The translations under genes and the position numbers were made by a program. The notes beneath the pieces were generated by a model. It worked only from the letters and a program-made list of their open reading frames with translations. It ran no database searches and had not been told where the DNA came from. 64,000 bases of DNA from Lishizhenia tianjinensis (GTDB taxonomy: Bacteria; Bacteroidota; Bacteroidia; Flavobacteriales_D; Crocinitomicaceae): positions 558,001 through 622,000 of the forward strand of contig NZ_FPAS01000001.1 in assembly GCF_900116425.1 (NCBI RefSeq), written 5' to 3'. This document shows, piece after piece, positions 51,217 to 60,358 of the stretch (position 1 is its first letter; each line of letters begins with the position of its first letter).

Positions 51217-52668
51217 TTAAGATTGAATCATTAATTTCAGCACCTTATTCTCTCCTTGTTTATTTTGAACTCGGATGAAATAAACACCCGGCTTTTCTTC
51301 CAAAACAAAAGAGATCTCCCCTTTCAAAACACCTTCATTTTCGGCAACTACTCTACCGTCTACAGAAAGAATTTGAAGCGTTTGTACCGTGCTTAGCTCT
51401 CCTAGATCCACGATAAAAGTTCCAGAAGTTGGATTTGGATAAACTTTGATTTCTTCCATCGAAAACTCTTCTGTACTCGCCATAGAACTCACCTCTGCTA
51501 AATTTGTTCTGTAATCTTCTAAAACGATACGCATTACTGCTATTTGACCAAGGGTGAAAGAATTTTGACAACTCACAGATGAATAATCCATATAGTTCTC
51601 CACCATGTTTGGTAAATCCACACCATCTATATCATCCACGCAACTGTTTAGAGTTAAATTACAGTTGTAATTAGACTGTGCTGAAGCCATTGGAGTATCA
51701 TTCACGTAATCATCCACCGTACAATCTCCATCTCCCCAAATGTGACGCAAACCAAGATAATGTCCCATTTCGTGCACCAAGGTTTTACCACCGTTTGCCT
51801 TTCCGTTATAAACGTCGTAAGGATTAGGGAAAACATTAGGGTTATTAGACCCTACATTCACATAGTGCATCAAAATTCCATCTCCCATGGCTTGTAACAC
51901 ATCTATGCCTGTGTTTGGGAAGTTAACATGGCCAACAGGTGGAATTCCCAACGCAAAAAAGACGATCTCTTCGAAGTTGTTGAATTGAGGTTCAAATATT
52001 CTCAAATCACCTATCCAAATATTTACATATTCATCCGTGTTCCAAGCTGAAATACCTCCTAAAGTATCATTGGTTAAACGGAAGTAATTGTAATACAAAC
52101 TATCATTTACCCAATCTGCAATTTCTTGGTTTTGACCTTGACCATAAGGCAAAACACCTCCAAAATGCGTTATGTTTGTTGAAGTTCTGGTGATCCCATT
52201 AGTTGGGTTTCCATCGGGATCTTGTTCTGCGAATTTAAACTGTATACCAGCATCACCAACGTAAGGTAAAAACTCCGAACGGGTATTAATTTTATCATCG
52301 TTTTGGCGTCTAAAACATTCGTTGAGGATTAACAATTGATTTTCCAAAACTGAGTCTGGCAAGTTTTCCGTTGGATCATTGTAAACCACATGAAATACAA
52401 CAGGAATAGTATATAAATCCGTTGGTCCCTTCGCCTGTGCTTGGTTAGCAACTATATGCTGTATCTGTTCCATCATGGTGTTTGAGTTTTCCATAAAACC
52501 CGGATGATGCTGATCTACGTGCTGCATCAATTCATAACTTCCACAGGTTGGAGCTACGGGATTACCATTGGTTTGAGCAGGATGAATGGCTTGAGCAAAG
52601 ACTTGTCCACCCCCTGCTACCAATAGCGCTAACAAGGCTTGAGTGATTTTTTCTAACATTAAGTTCAT
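51217..52668 (-). CDS. M43 (cytophagalysin-type) metalloprotease with T9SS tail
   Basis: A 483-residue secreted zinc metalloprotease. After a signal peptide (FAQ site) and a propeptide-like region, the zinc site HEMGHYLGLRH has H299 as first ligand, and MVENYMDYS is the Met-turn. The last about 75 residues form a type A T9SS sorting domain (VYPNPTSGTFIV ... KVLKLMIQS). It is one of three paralogues in the region. M43 relatives include cytophagalysin and pappalysin; substrate is unknown. A -7 box is 13 bases before the start. Confidence 0.9.
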   Translation of the reverse strand: MNLMLEKITQALLALLVAGGGQVFAQAIHPAQTNGNPVAPTCGSYELMQHVDQHHPGFMENSNTMMEQIQHIVANQAQAKGPTDLYTIPVVFHVVYNDPTENLPDSVLENQLLILNECFRRQNDDKINTRSEFLPYVGDAGIQFKFAEQDPDGNPTNGITRTSTNITHFGGVLPYGQGQNQEIADWVNDSLYYNYFRLTNDTLGGISAWNTDEYVNIWIGDLRIFEPQFNNFEEIVFFALGIPPVGHVNFPNTGIDVLQAMGDGILMHYVNVGSNNPNVFPNPYDVYNGKANGGKTLVHEMGHYLGLRHIWGDGDCTVDDYVNDTPMASAQSNYNCNLTLNSCVDDIDGVDLPNMVENYMDYSSVSCQNSFTLGQIAVMRIVLEDYRTNLAEVSSMASTEEFSMEEIKVYPNPTSGTFIVDLGELSTVQTLQILSVDGRVVAENEGVLKGEISFVLEEKPGVYFIRVQNKQGENKVLKLMIQS

Positions 52669-52681
52669 TTTTAATTCCTAA

Positions 52682-52689
52682 CAAAGATA
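52682..52689 (-). promoter_or_regulatory. -7 box TATCTTTG of the first M43 gene
   Basis: Exact TAnnTTTG element on the minus strand, 13 bases before the start codon. Confidence 0.5.
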
Positions 52690-52735
52690 AGCAGGGAGTT
52701 TCCTTAAAAATTGGAAATTTGGGACAAGGGGGATT

Positions 52736-52860
52736 TAGATTGGAGATTTGAAATTAGATATTAGATATTTGAAATTGGTGCTTCGGCTATCGCTCAGGAA
52801 CCTAGATTGAAGATTGTTCCTTCACTATCACTTAGGAATCTAGATTTGAGAAATGTCAAC
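52736..52860. repeat. Dispersed intergenic words and CTTCGGCT element
   Basis: Holds TTTGAAATT/TTAGATAT-type words followed by two copies, about 38 bases apart, of the CTTC...CTCAGGAA element (52779-52802 and 52817-52840). A degenerate copy lies at 2179-2200. Not coding. Confidence 0.45.
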
Positions 52861-52957
52861 AATACTAGAACGAAGAATAAGATTTGAAATGATTTCGAAC
52901 AGAGCATCCCTCTTTATTAACACATCAACACTTAGGTAGGAATAAAGGTAGACGTTC

Positions 52958-53806
52958 TTAATCGAAGGTCCAATAGGTCCCTTCCTTGCCAAGAGTAGTT
53001 AAATTCTTAAAAAAGGATTTGGGTTTAAAACCGGTGAGTTTTTTAAAATGATGGATAAACTCTGATTGATCGTAATATTCCGTTTCCAAGGCCACCTCTG
53101 TAAGACTCAATTTATCTGTTAACCTTTGGTATTTATCCACAGCTCTTCTAAAACGAATAAGGTTGATGTATTCAATAACCGAACAATCTAGATGTTTTCG
53201 AAAGGCACGCAAAAGCGTTTTTCTATTCACCCCCACGTGCTCGGCGAGTTCCTCCACACTTACCTTGTCTTCGGTTTGGTGCAGGTGGTTGACAGCTTTC
53301 AGGAGCTTTTGATCTTCAAACTCGTGAAAATGGTTTAAGAAAAAATCATCTAACAACGCCACTTTTTTATCAATTTCATTTTCTTGATAGACCTTTTCTA
53401 ACACCTTATTTATGGTAGGTGTAAAGTGTTGAAAATTCAAATTGATTTGCTCTGGACAAATACTAGACAGCGGTTTATGAATGAAGTGGTTTATGCCCAA
53501 AGGTTGAAAAACCACACCTATTTTATTGAAAGGTCCGGTTATGTTAGCCTTAGATGCATTGTGTAAAAGCTTGGTATACCCCAAAGAAAAACCTGAGTTT
53601 GGCTTGGGTTTGGAGAAGGTCTCGAACTTACCCAAAAGTTCAAATTCGGCATCTTTATATATACTGAGTGCATTTAAGTAATTGGGATAGTAGATGTAGG
53701 ATTTTTTCTCACCCTCCACCTCAGAGGTATGAAAATAATAATACGCAATTAAGTGTTTGAGCGCCTTTGCTTGTGGCGGTGATGTTTGAAAAAACTGATC
53801 TTCCAT
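52958..53806 (-). CDS. AraC-family transcriptional regulator
   Basis: A 282-residue regulator. The C-terminal AraC domain has SVEELAEHVGVNRKTLLRAFRKHLDCSVIEYINLIRFRRAVDKY and LTEVALETEYYDQSEFIHHFKKLTGFKPKSFF, both helix-turn-helix halves. The N-terminal part is a mixed alpha/beta sensor with no named ligand motif. It lies between the first and second M43 protease genes and may regulate them (inference only). Confidence 0.88.
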   Translation of the reverse strand: MEDQFFQTSPPQAKALKHLIAYYYFHTSEVEGEKKSYIYYPNYLNALSIYKDAEFELLGKFETFSKPKPNSGFSLGYTKLLHNASKANITGPFNKIGVVFQPLGINHFIHKPLSSICPEQINLNFQHFTPTINKVLEKVYQENEIDKKVALLDDFFLNHFHEFEDQKLLKAVNHLHQTEDKVSVEELAEHVGVNRKTLLRAFRKHLDCSVIEYINLIRFRRAVDKYQRLTDKLSLTEVALETEYYDQSEFIHHFKKLTGFKPKSFFKNLTTLGKEGTYWTFD

Positions 53807-53876
53807 ATCCTTGATTGAAGTAGGAACAACAAATATGTAGAAATATTGTAAACCTTAGAAAAGAGATTAACAAAAA

Positions 53877-53900
53877 AAGACCACTCTTATGAGCAGTCTT
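53877..53900 (-). terminator. Terminator of the lipoprotein gene at 53.9 kb
   Basis: AAGAC at 53877-53881 pairs with GTCTT at 53896-53900, with an inner CTC/GAG stem. On the minus strand a T-run follows. Confidence 0.65.
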
Positions 53901-53920
53901 CTTTCGGTTTAGTAGAAATA

Positions 53921-54307
53921 TTATTGAAAATCACTTTCTGTTAGGAAGAGTGAATAAGTGATATCTGTATCATCTCCATCCTTAGATTTTGTTTTTTGCC
54001 AGATAGATTCATCAGTATATAGGGTAGTCATTGTATCTCCTGAGGCATTGGTAACTATCATCTCGCATCCCAATACAACCTTTGGTTCGTAAGCAGTTAC
54101 TTCTTTGTCTTTGTCGTAGTAATTGGCAATAACCATGTCTTGATTCGCTCCGATTTCTACGTCTATGCTCTCCCCTTTTAATTGATCTTCACCTTTTACA
54201 AAAATTGATTCTTGGCTAGCGTTTTCAATCACGTAATCAATGTTCATTTCATCTTTACAAGAGGCAAATCCTAAACCAATTAGGAGGATAAATGTGGCTT
54301 TTTTCAT
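53921..54307 (-). CDS. Lipoprotein, function unknown
   Basis: A 128-residue lipoprotein starting at MKKATFILLIGLGFASC, with a lipobox. The mature part is beta-rich with acidic loops and shows NASQESIFVKGEDQL and TDESIWQKTKSKDGDDT. No family recognised. A longer upstream start is unlikely because it precedes the signal peptide. Located between the AraC gene and the second M43 gene on the same strand. Confidence 0.68.
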   Translation of the reverse strand: MKKATFILLIGLGFASCKDEMNIDYVIENASQESIFVKGEDQLKGESIDVEIGANQDMVIANYYDKDKEVTAYEPKVVLGCEMIVTNASGDTMTTLYTDESIWQKTKSKDGDDTDITYSLFLTESDFQ

Positions 54308-54568
54308 GTTTAAGTTTTTTATGGGAAATATTCCCTGATTCATTATTTTATTTTACTTCCCTCGCATTTTCAAAAAGGATGCCAAAAGAGTAAAACACAG
54401 ACTGAAATATTGTAATTCATTGATTTACAAAGATTGTGGTTGTAATACTTTTTGAAGGGGAATTATTGAAGGATAATGAATCGACGAAATCCTTACATGA
54501 AGAGTAACCAAAACTTTTCATAAGGCTGAAACAGGATATGAGCTTTACAAGAAATAAGTTCAAATAAA

Positions 54569-54597
54569 AGGCCCGAATAAATAACTTACTCGGGCCT
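54569..54597 (-). terminator. Terminator of the second M43 gene
   Basis: AGGCCCGA at 54569-54576 pairs with TCGGGCCT at 54590-54597, with a 13-base loop; on the minus strand TTTTATTTG follows. Confidence 0.85.
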
Positions 54598-54616
54598 AAA
54601 ATATGTACTTCTTAGT

Positions 54617-56002
54617 TTATTCGCTTTTGATTATTTTCTTTATTGCTTGACCTCCTTCAGCCGAGTAGATGTTTAAGAGATAAACACCCTTGTCTACGTT
54701 TAAATCTTCTTGTATTTCAATGGTATTTCGGTAGGTATTGCTCATCACTATTTTACCCTCCATGGTAGTTAGCACCAATTTTATTTCAGGTTGTAAATGT
54801 TCAAATTTCAAAGTGTATAGTCCTGTTGTAGGATTAGGATAAAGTTGAACATTTACCTCCATGTTTTCATTTTCTACAGAAGCAAAATGATTGTTCAGTC
54901 CAGAACGATAAGTAGTTAAAGTCAATCTCATCATAGCAACTTGTCCTAGGGTAAAGGAGTTTTGACAATTTTCTGTAGAATAATCCATATAGTTTTCAAC
55001 CATGTTTGGAAGGTTCTGACCATTGATATCATCCCAACACTGATTTAAACTAAAGGAACAACTCCCAGAGGAAGCTGAGGATGCCAATGGAGTGTCATCT
55101 ATATAGTCATCAGCCATACAATCACCATCTCCCCATATATGTCTTAAACCTAGGTAGTGACCGAGTTCATGCACCATAGCTTTACCCGATTTGTTGGTGT
55201 TATTGGCAGAACTTGTATTGAAGGGAATCGTGTTATTAGCACCTATGGTTTTAAAGTGCATAATCACGCCATCTTCCTCTAAATCTGACATACCTGGTAA
55301 ATTGGCAAAACTTGTATGACTCAAAGGTGGGGTTGCCATTCCTAACAAAACCTCTTGTACACCATTGCCCGGACTGTTTGCGTAAGCAGATAAATCACCA
55401 ACCCATACATTGATGTATTCGTCTGTATTCCAGGCTGCTTTCCCACCGTTTTGATCGTCGGTAATTCTAAAGATATTGGAATAAAAATCTGTCATAAAGG
55501 AGCTGGAAGCCATATCTCCCATAAAATGTGCAATGGAGGTTTGCGTTCGGGTAATACCCGTGGTAGGATTTCCCAGAGGATCTACCGTAGCTAATTTAAA
55601 CTGAATTTTAACATCCCCTACTAGGTCTTGAAATTCTGAACGTGTATTTACCGTATCGGCATTCATTCTTCTAAAACAGTTGTTCAAAACCTCTATTTGA
55701 TTGTGTATCAACGAATCGTGTATATTTTCGGTGGCATTGTTATACACCACGTGGAAAACAAGGGGTAAAGTATAAATAGTACTCTGATCTTTGGCATGGA
55801 CTGAACTTTCCAGTACACTTTTAAGGTTGGTCATCATCTGATCGGCCATGACGGCGTACCCCGGATGTTGAGCTTCCTTGTGCTGAATGAGATGGTGACT
55901 TCCACATTTCTCTATTTGCGGAATTTCTGTTGGCGCTTGTGCCGATAAGCTTACTGAACTTAATAAGCTAGAAACAAGCAAAAATGACTTGAGGTGATTC
56001 AT
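54617..56002 (-). CDS. M43 metalloprotease with T9SS tail, second paralogue
   Basis: A 461-residue protein starting at MNHLKSFLLVSSLL, with signal peptide. The zinc site is HELGHYLGLRHIWGDG, with MVENYMDYS as Met-turn. A type A T9SS sorting domain closes it (LYPNPTTGLYTL ... AIKKIIKSE). A 20-codon upstream extension is polar and is rejected. It shares close sequence with the gene at 51.2 kb (INVWVGDL and NSFTLGQVAMMRL blocks), indicating tandem duplication. Confidence 0.9.
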   Translation of the reverse strand: MNHLKSFLLVSSLLSSVSLSAQAPTEIPQIEKCGSHHLIQHKEAQHPGYAVMADQMMTNLKSVLESSVHAKDQSTIYTLPLVFHVVYNNATENIHDSLIHNQIEVLNNCFRRMNADTVNTRSEFQDLVGDVKIQFKLATVDPLGNPTTGITRTQTSIAHFMGDMASSSFMTDFYSNIFRITDDQNGGKAAWNTDEYINVWVGDLSAYANSPGNGVQEVLLGMATPPLSHTSFANLPGMSDLEEDGVIMHFKTIGANNTIPFNTSSANNTNKSGKAMVHELGHYLGLRHIWGDGDCMADDYIDDTPLASSASSGSCSFSLNQCWDDINGQNLPNMVENYMDYSTENCQNSFTLGQVAMMRLTLTTYRSGLNNHFASVENENMEVNVQLYPNPTTGLYTLKFEHLQPEIKLVLTTMEGKIVMSNTYRNTIEIQEDLNVDKGVYLLNIYSAEGGQAIKKIIKSE

Positions 56003-56159
56003 AGTTTTAATAATTTGGTTTTGTGTATGCACTTCATTGCAAAATGTAGTTTGTGCGTTCAATATAGTTAAAAATCAGAAAATGAATATGTTCTAAAATT
56101 GATTAATGCAAAAACTGCTGATATAAAGAATCATTCTTACCCTTTTTTTCAATCCTCTA

Positions 56160-57587
56160 TTAAGCCTCTTTAACCAAACTCCTTTTTACAACACTTCCAT
56201 CACTTAAATGAACGTGTATAATATATATACCTTTTTCACCTGTTAATTCTGCGGTAATAGAATTCGTGTTCGCATAATCATGTTGAGATATTACTTTCCC
56301 ATCTATACCATACACAATTACTGTCAATTCCTTTTGAAATTGTTCGAAACTTAGGGTATAGTTACCCCGTGTTGGGTTTGGATAAACAGCTACCTTTCCT
56401 TGTTCGTTAAAGGAATCAATGTTTGCTGCAGCGTAGTTTAATAAACTGGGTCTATAAATGTTAATGGTCAAACGCATTATATCTATTTGTCCATGCGTAA
56501 AGGAATTCATACAAACATCTGGAGAATAATCCATGTAATTCTCTATCATATCCGGTAAATCTTGCCCCAAAATAGTGTCTATACAATTGTTCTGATTATA
56601 CATAATATTACAATCGGCTAAGGAACCCAATGAGGCACCAGGGGTATCATGGATGTAATCACCTTCTTCACAGTTGGAAATTGTTGCTCCCCAAATATGA
56701 AACAATCCTAAATAGTGTCCCATTTCATGGACAAGCATTTTACCTCCTTTTCGTTTATTATCTAGGAAGCCAGTTGGGTAATAATTATTTGTGTAAGGAA
56801 TGTTGTTGTTACTTCCAATTGTTTTGTAATGCATGATTATACCGTCCTCTTTTAATTTAAAACCATTAGTGCTATCAAAATGAATAGACTGATGCTTGGG
56901 AAAGGAAGCTACACCATACAAGGCATCCTCATCCACGTATCCACTAGAAGTAGACCTATACTGCGAAAGGTCACCCACCCAAATATTGATGTATTTATTG
57001 GTATTCCAAGGACTTTTCCCACCCTGTTGATCATCCATTATTCTCGAAACTTGTGATTTATCAGTCACCGAGCCTTGACCTGCAACATATTCAGCTTCGG
57101 GATAAAAATTCTTAATGTTTGTATAAGTACGAGTTATACCATTGGTAGGGTTTCCGTCAGGGTCTACCTTTGCCAATACGAATTGAATTCCTGCATCCCC
57201 TACTATCTGGTTGAAAATTGGTCTCATGTTCACCGTATCTTCATTCTGCCTTCTAAAGGCTTTGTTGAGAACATCAAGTTGATTGTAAATTACAGAATCA
57301 TGAATGTTTTCCGTTTCATTATTATAGACCACATGAAACACAACAGGTAGTGTATACACATCTTTTAAACTTTTGGCATGGGTTTGACTTTTTAAAATCT
57401 GCTGTAATTCATGCATATGTTGGTGAAGAGAATCTTCATAGCCAGGGATATTGTCCATCATTTGCCTTAAGATTTCATCACTTCCACATTGCATCTGATC
57501 GTGGTCATTCAATGTTGATTCTTGTGAAATACTTTGCGTTGATAGCAATACAATTAGGAAGATAAAAATTGAATTTTTGATTTGCAT
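56160..57587 (-). CDS. M43 metalloprotease with T9SS tail, third paralogue
   Basis: A 475-residue secreted metalloprotease. Zinc site HEMGHYLGLFH starts at about H287, followed by IWGATISNCEEG instead of the IWGDGDC of the other two, so the loop after the third ligand has diverged. The Met-turn MIENYMDYS is present, and the C-terminus is a T9SS domain (VYPNPTRGNYTL ... SVVKRSLVKEA). Immediately upstream lies the tmRNA region on the other strand. Confidence 0.9.
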   Translation of the reverse strand: MQIKNSIFIFLIVLLSTQSISQESTLNDHDQMQCGSDEILRQMMDNIPGYEDSLHQHMHELQQILKSQTHAKSLKDVYTLPVVFHVVYNNETENIHDSVIYNQLDVLNKAFRRQNEDTVNMRPIFNQIVGDAGIQFVLAKVDPDGNPTNGITRTYTNIKNFYPEAEYVAGQGSVTDKSQVSRIMDDQQGGKSPWNTNKYINIWVGDLSQYRSTSSGYVDEDALYGVASFPKHQSIHFDSTNGFKLKEDGIIMHYKTIGSNNNIPYTNNYYPTGFLDNKRKGGKMLVHEMGHYLGLFHIWGATISNCEEGDYIHDTPGASLGSLADCNIMYNQNNCIDTILGQDLPDMIENYMDYSPDVCMNSFTHGQIDIMRLTINIYRPSLLNYAAANIDSFNEQGKVAVYPNPTRGNYTLSFEQFQKELTVIVYGIDGKVISQHDYANTNSITAELTGEKGIYIIHVHLSDGSVVKRSLVKEA

Positions 57588-57803
57588 ACTAGTGATTTAG
57601 GATTTGTAGCAACAAAATAGACAAAGCTTTCAACTTTGACAAACCAAGTTGAACGAAAAGTAAACTTGTCCAAGTACAATATTTTGACATTTAGTTAGAA
57701 GGAATGTAGAAGGATAAGCTTTGAAAAAAGCTAATCAAACACTTCATTCTTAAAGGTATATTGTCCCTTACCAACTTTCCTTTTAAAATTATGCATTGCA
57801 CTA

Positions 57804-57833
57804 TTGCGTAGAAACAATGAACTTCTATCTTTG
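57804..57833 (+). promoter_or_regulatory. ssrA promoter: TTG-N19-TATCTTTG
   Basis: TTG at 57804-57806 and TATCTTTG at 57826-57833 with a 19-base spacer match the Bacteroidota consensus exactly. Transcription would start just before the mature tmRNA 5' end at 57851. Confidence 0.75.
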
Positions 57834-57850
57834 TACGACCAATAATTATT

Positions 57851-58252
57851 GGGGCCGACTTGGATTTGACAGCGATTGAGTTGGGTTAGTATAAGCATGT
57901 CGAGACATGAGGTGAGTCTCGTTAATCCCTGGTCTCAAACGATAATTGACAACACGTCATACGCTCTTGCAGCTTAATAACTGAATGTTATTCGGCTTAA
58001 TCCACTCTGAAGCACAGTAAGAGGGACAAGTTCCTCCCCGGCCTCCCCGCCTTTTGGAAGCTGGAATCGGAGGGATCAACAAATAAAGGCTGGTAGGCGG
58101 CTTGCTTCGGGCCAAATACGAGATCTAAAGAAGCTAAGCGATGTTACGGGTGTTTGCCTCCACTGCATCGTCGAAAATTTAAGCGCAGACTAAGCATGTA
58201 GAAGGCTAATGTAGCCATTGTTTGGACGAGGGTTCGAACCCCTCCGGCTCCA
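57851..58252 (+). ncRNA. ssrA: Transfer-messenger RNA
   Basis: A tmRNA of about 400 nt. The 5' end GGGGCCGACUUGGAUUUGACAG and 3' TTCGAACCCCTCCGGCTCC form the tRNA-like half: GGGGCC pairs with GGCTCC (one G-T), with the T-loop TTCGAAC present. The tag reading frame ends TAC GCT CTT GCA GCT TAA TAA (57960-57980), giving YALAA and two stops. The preceding codons read DNTS, so the tag appears to be DNTSYALAA, starting at about 57948. CCA is not encoded. Pseudoknot regions between were not folded in detail. Confidence 0.93.
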
Positions 58253-58482
58253 CAAAACAGTTTTGAGCAAGAGTAATGAGCAACAGCGATTGCTCTTGCG
58301 AGAAAGTGTTTTGTCCCTCCCTACTCGCACTCCAACTCACACTTCAACTTCTTTCGTGAACAAGTTGTTCATAATGAGATTACTTTCTAAAGCCGAAACG
58401 ATTAAATCCAAAAAGTTGTTTTTTGTTAAAGCTTTTCTACCAAATTCGCATTACTGAATTAGATGTTTATTTTTGATACTAT
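58253..58482. other. Intergenic region with a hairpin after ssrA
   Basis: GCAAGAG at 58267-58273 pairs with CTCTTGC at 58293-58299; an alternative stem GAGCAA/TTGCTC uses the same bases. It lies 15 bases after the tmRNA 3' end but lacks a clear T-run. The open frame across the tmRNA 3' end is not a gene. Confidence 0.4.
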
Positions 58483-59913
58483 ATGGTCAAATTTCTACTC
58501 TTCACCTTGTTCATGGTTCAAGCTTATGTCCTTGCTCAGATGCAGGTTGTGGATAGTTTAAACAATGAGCCCATTCCCTTTACACATATTCGGGTGATCA
58601 AAACAAAGAGCACTGTTTTAACCAATAGCGAAGGTTATTTTAGTTTGGATACTTTGCGTTCAACAGACGATACAATTCTCATTTCTAGTTTAGGGTATGA
58701 ATCTAAGAAGTATGCAGTTCAACAGTTGTATGCTTCCAGTAGAATAGCCTTATCGCCAAAGGAACAACAATTTGATGTAGTAGCAATTCAGCAAGATAAA
58801 GGCAAGCTTAAATTGAGGAAGCTAGGACTTACTAAAAAGCCTCGAAAACTACTCCCCGATTATGGCGTTAACGCCTACAATGGAATGATACAAGCTGTTT
58901 ATATTCCAAATGCGCATTCAATGCTAGGGGTGTTAAAACATGTGAATGTATACCTTACTGATAACGGAATTCCTAATGCTCATTTTAGAGTTCATATTTA
59001 TGATGTATCCTTGTTAGAAATAAAACCCGACAAAGAACTGACTACTACCAATATAGTGGTATCAGGTGCAAAAGGAAACGAGTGGGTACAGGTTGATCTT
59101 AGCAAAGAGCGTATAACCGTAGGTGAAAATGGTTGTTTCGTAGGCATAGAGTGGTTCGCGGCTGAAAATTCAAAAAACTACCAGGATACCTTGATTTATA
59201 AAACCCTGATAATTAATGATACGACTGAAAAAGATACACTTATAAGCGAAATTAAAAGAGGTAACGGTATAGTTTTAGGTGCCAGATACGAAGCTTACTC
59301 CCTTTCAAAAAACAAAATTTGGTATAGCGTTCCTTTTAACGACAAGTGGATGAAGTGGTCTGAATACAAGGCTAAAACCCAATACAATATTCCAGATTCT
59401 CTAATGATGTATTATTACGAGCAATTGGAAGAAGTCAATCCTTCCTTACACGTTCCATGTGTTAATATCACAGCCACCTTTACGAAAGGAAAATCGGAAG
59501 GAAATGATATGGATGCTGAAAATCGACAATTTAATCAATTGGAAAAGGTTAAAGAAAACCTCTCCTTATACCCACAATCCACTGTGGTAGAATTGTTCAA
59601 TTCTCTTATTCAAGCTTTTCAAAACGATGATGTTATCTACGCATTGAAATATTTATGTGTGTTCAAAAATGATGAACTCGAAATGTTCATAAACTATTTG
59701 GAGGAACATAAGAACATTACAGGAAAGTATTTTTCCGAAGCGGAGAGAAAGCATTTAATCGAGCGTTTCCATTTTATATTGGATCATCTGAAGGAGGATT
59801 CATTAAGTCAAATAGATAGCCAGCATTTTGAATTAAAGGTGAACAATCACATTTATAACCTATACTACTTTGAAGGAAAATGGAAAATTTATCCTATCAA
59901 TATTCATTCATAA
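58483..59913 (+). CDS. Secreted protein with carboxypeptidase-like regulatory domain
   Basis: A 476-residue secreted protein. The signal peptide is MVKFLLFTLFMVQAYVLAQ. Residues 20-100 are a CarboxypepD_reg-like beta domain (VVDSLNNEPIPFTHIRVIKT, TNSEGYFSLDTL, SSLGYESKKY). The remaining 370 residues are not of a named family; they include a beta-rich middle and a helical C-terminal part with KWKIYPINIHS at the end. No TonB-receptor barrel or T9SS tail is visible. Likely an envelope protein of unknown function. Closed by a terminator. Confidence 0.75.
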   Translation: MVKFLLFTLFMVQAYVLAQMQVVDSLNNEPIPFTHIRVIKTKSTVLTNSEGYFSLDTLRSTDDTILISSLGYESKKYAVQQLYASSRIALSPKEQQFDVVAIQQDKGKLKLRKLGLTKKPRKLLPDYGVNAYNGMIQAVYIPNAHSMLGVLKHVNVYLTDNGIPNAHFRVHIYDVSLLEIKPDKELTTTNIVVSGAKGNEWVQVDLSKERITVGENGCFVGIEWFAAENSKNYQDTLIYKTLIINDTTEKDTLISEIKRGNGIVLGARYEAYSLSKNKIWYSVPFNDKWMKWSEYKAKTQYNIPDSLMMYYYEQLEEVNPSLHVPCVNITATFTKGKSEGNDMDAENRQFNQLEKVKENLSLYPQSTVVELFNSLIQAFQNDDVIYALKYLCVFKNDELEMFINYLEEHKNITGKYFSEAERKHLIERFHFILDHLKEDSLSQIDSQHFELKVNNHIYNLYYFEGKWKIYPINIHS

Positions 59914-59940
59914 AAGACGAGGGAAATATCAGTAAGGAAA

Positions 59941-59968
59941 AAGGGCGTAAAATGAAAAGCCCTTTTTT
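59941..59968 (+). terminator. Terminator of the carboxypeptidase-domain gene
   Basis: AAGGGC at 59941-59946 pairs with GCCCTT at 59959-59964, with a 12-base loop and following T-run. Confidence 0.75.
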
Positions 59969-60345
59969 CGTGTTTAGACTTTTGCTTGTGCCTTTCATAA
60001 ATTGTTTATTGCAGCGTAAGCAATGAAAATCAAACAGCGACAGCAATGGCAGCGCGCCAAAAAAGGGCTTAGCAAAACTTATGCAAGGCGGGTACGACCA
60101 CCGGAAGTGCAAGGCTTGTTTAGCTTTGCTTTGAACTTTATTGGGGTACTATAGTGGATGGCGCGGCCGTTTGCACTATCCTCTAGCACCTTCATCTCGC
60201 ATATTCAATTACAATTTCAAATGTCCAATGTCCAATCTCAAATTTCAAATTTCAAATTTCCAATTTCCAATCTCAAATTTCCAATTTCAAATCTACCCTC
60301 TTAATAACTATTTTGAATTTTGAACCTTGAATTTTGAATTTCCAG
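59969..60345. other. Intergenic region: G+C-rich stretch then word repeats
   Basis: From about 60020 to 60180 the sequence is more G+C-rich than its surroundings (GCGACAGCAATGGCAGCGCG, GGATGGCGCGGCCG), with no supported gene. From about 60210 to 60340 it is a run of overlapping CAATTTCAAAT/TTTGAATTTTGAA words. A 71-codon minus-strand frame at 59897-60112 is not supported. Confidence 0.5.
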
Positions 60346-60353
60346 TACCTTTG
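60346..60353 (+). promoter_or_regulatory. -7 box TACCTTTG of the Pif1-like gene
   Basis: Exact TAnnTTTG element ending five bases before the ATG, another candidate leaderless start. Confidence 0.5.
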
Positions 60354-60358
60354 CCGGC

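Noticed and set aside
58218-58457. 79-codon plus-strand frame after ssrA
   Set aside because: It begins inside the tmRNA T-arm, so the apparent product is an artefact of the RNA gene.
59897-60112. 71-codon minus-strand frame in the G+C-rich gap
   Set aside because: Overlaps the terminator of the upstream gene, has unusual composition and no motif.
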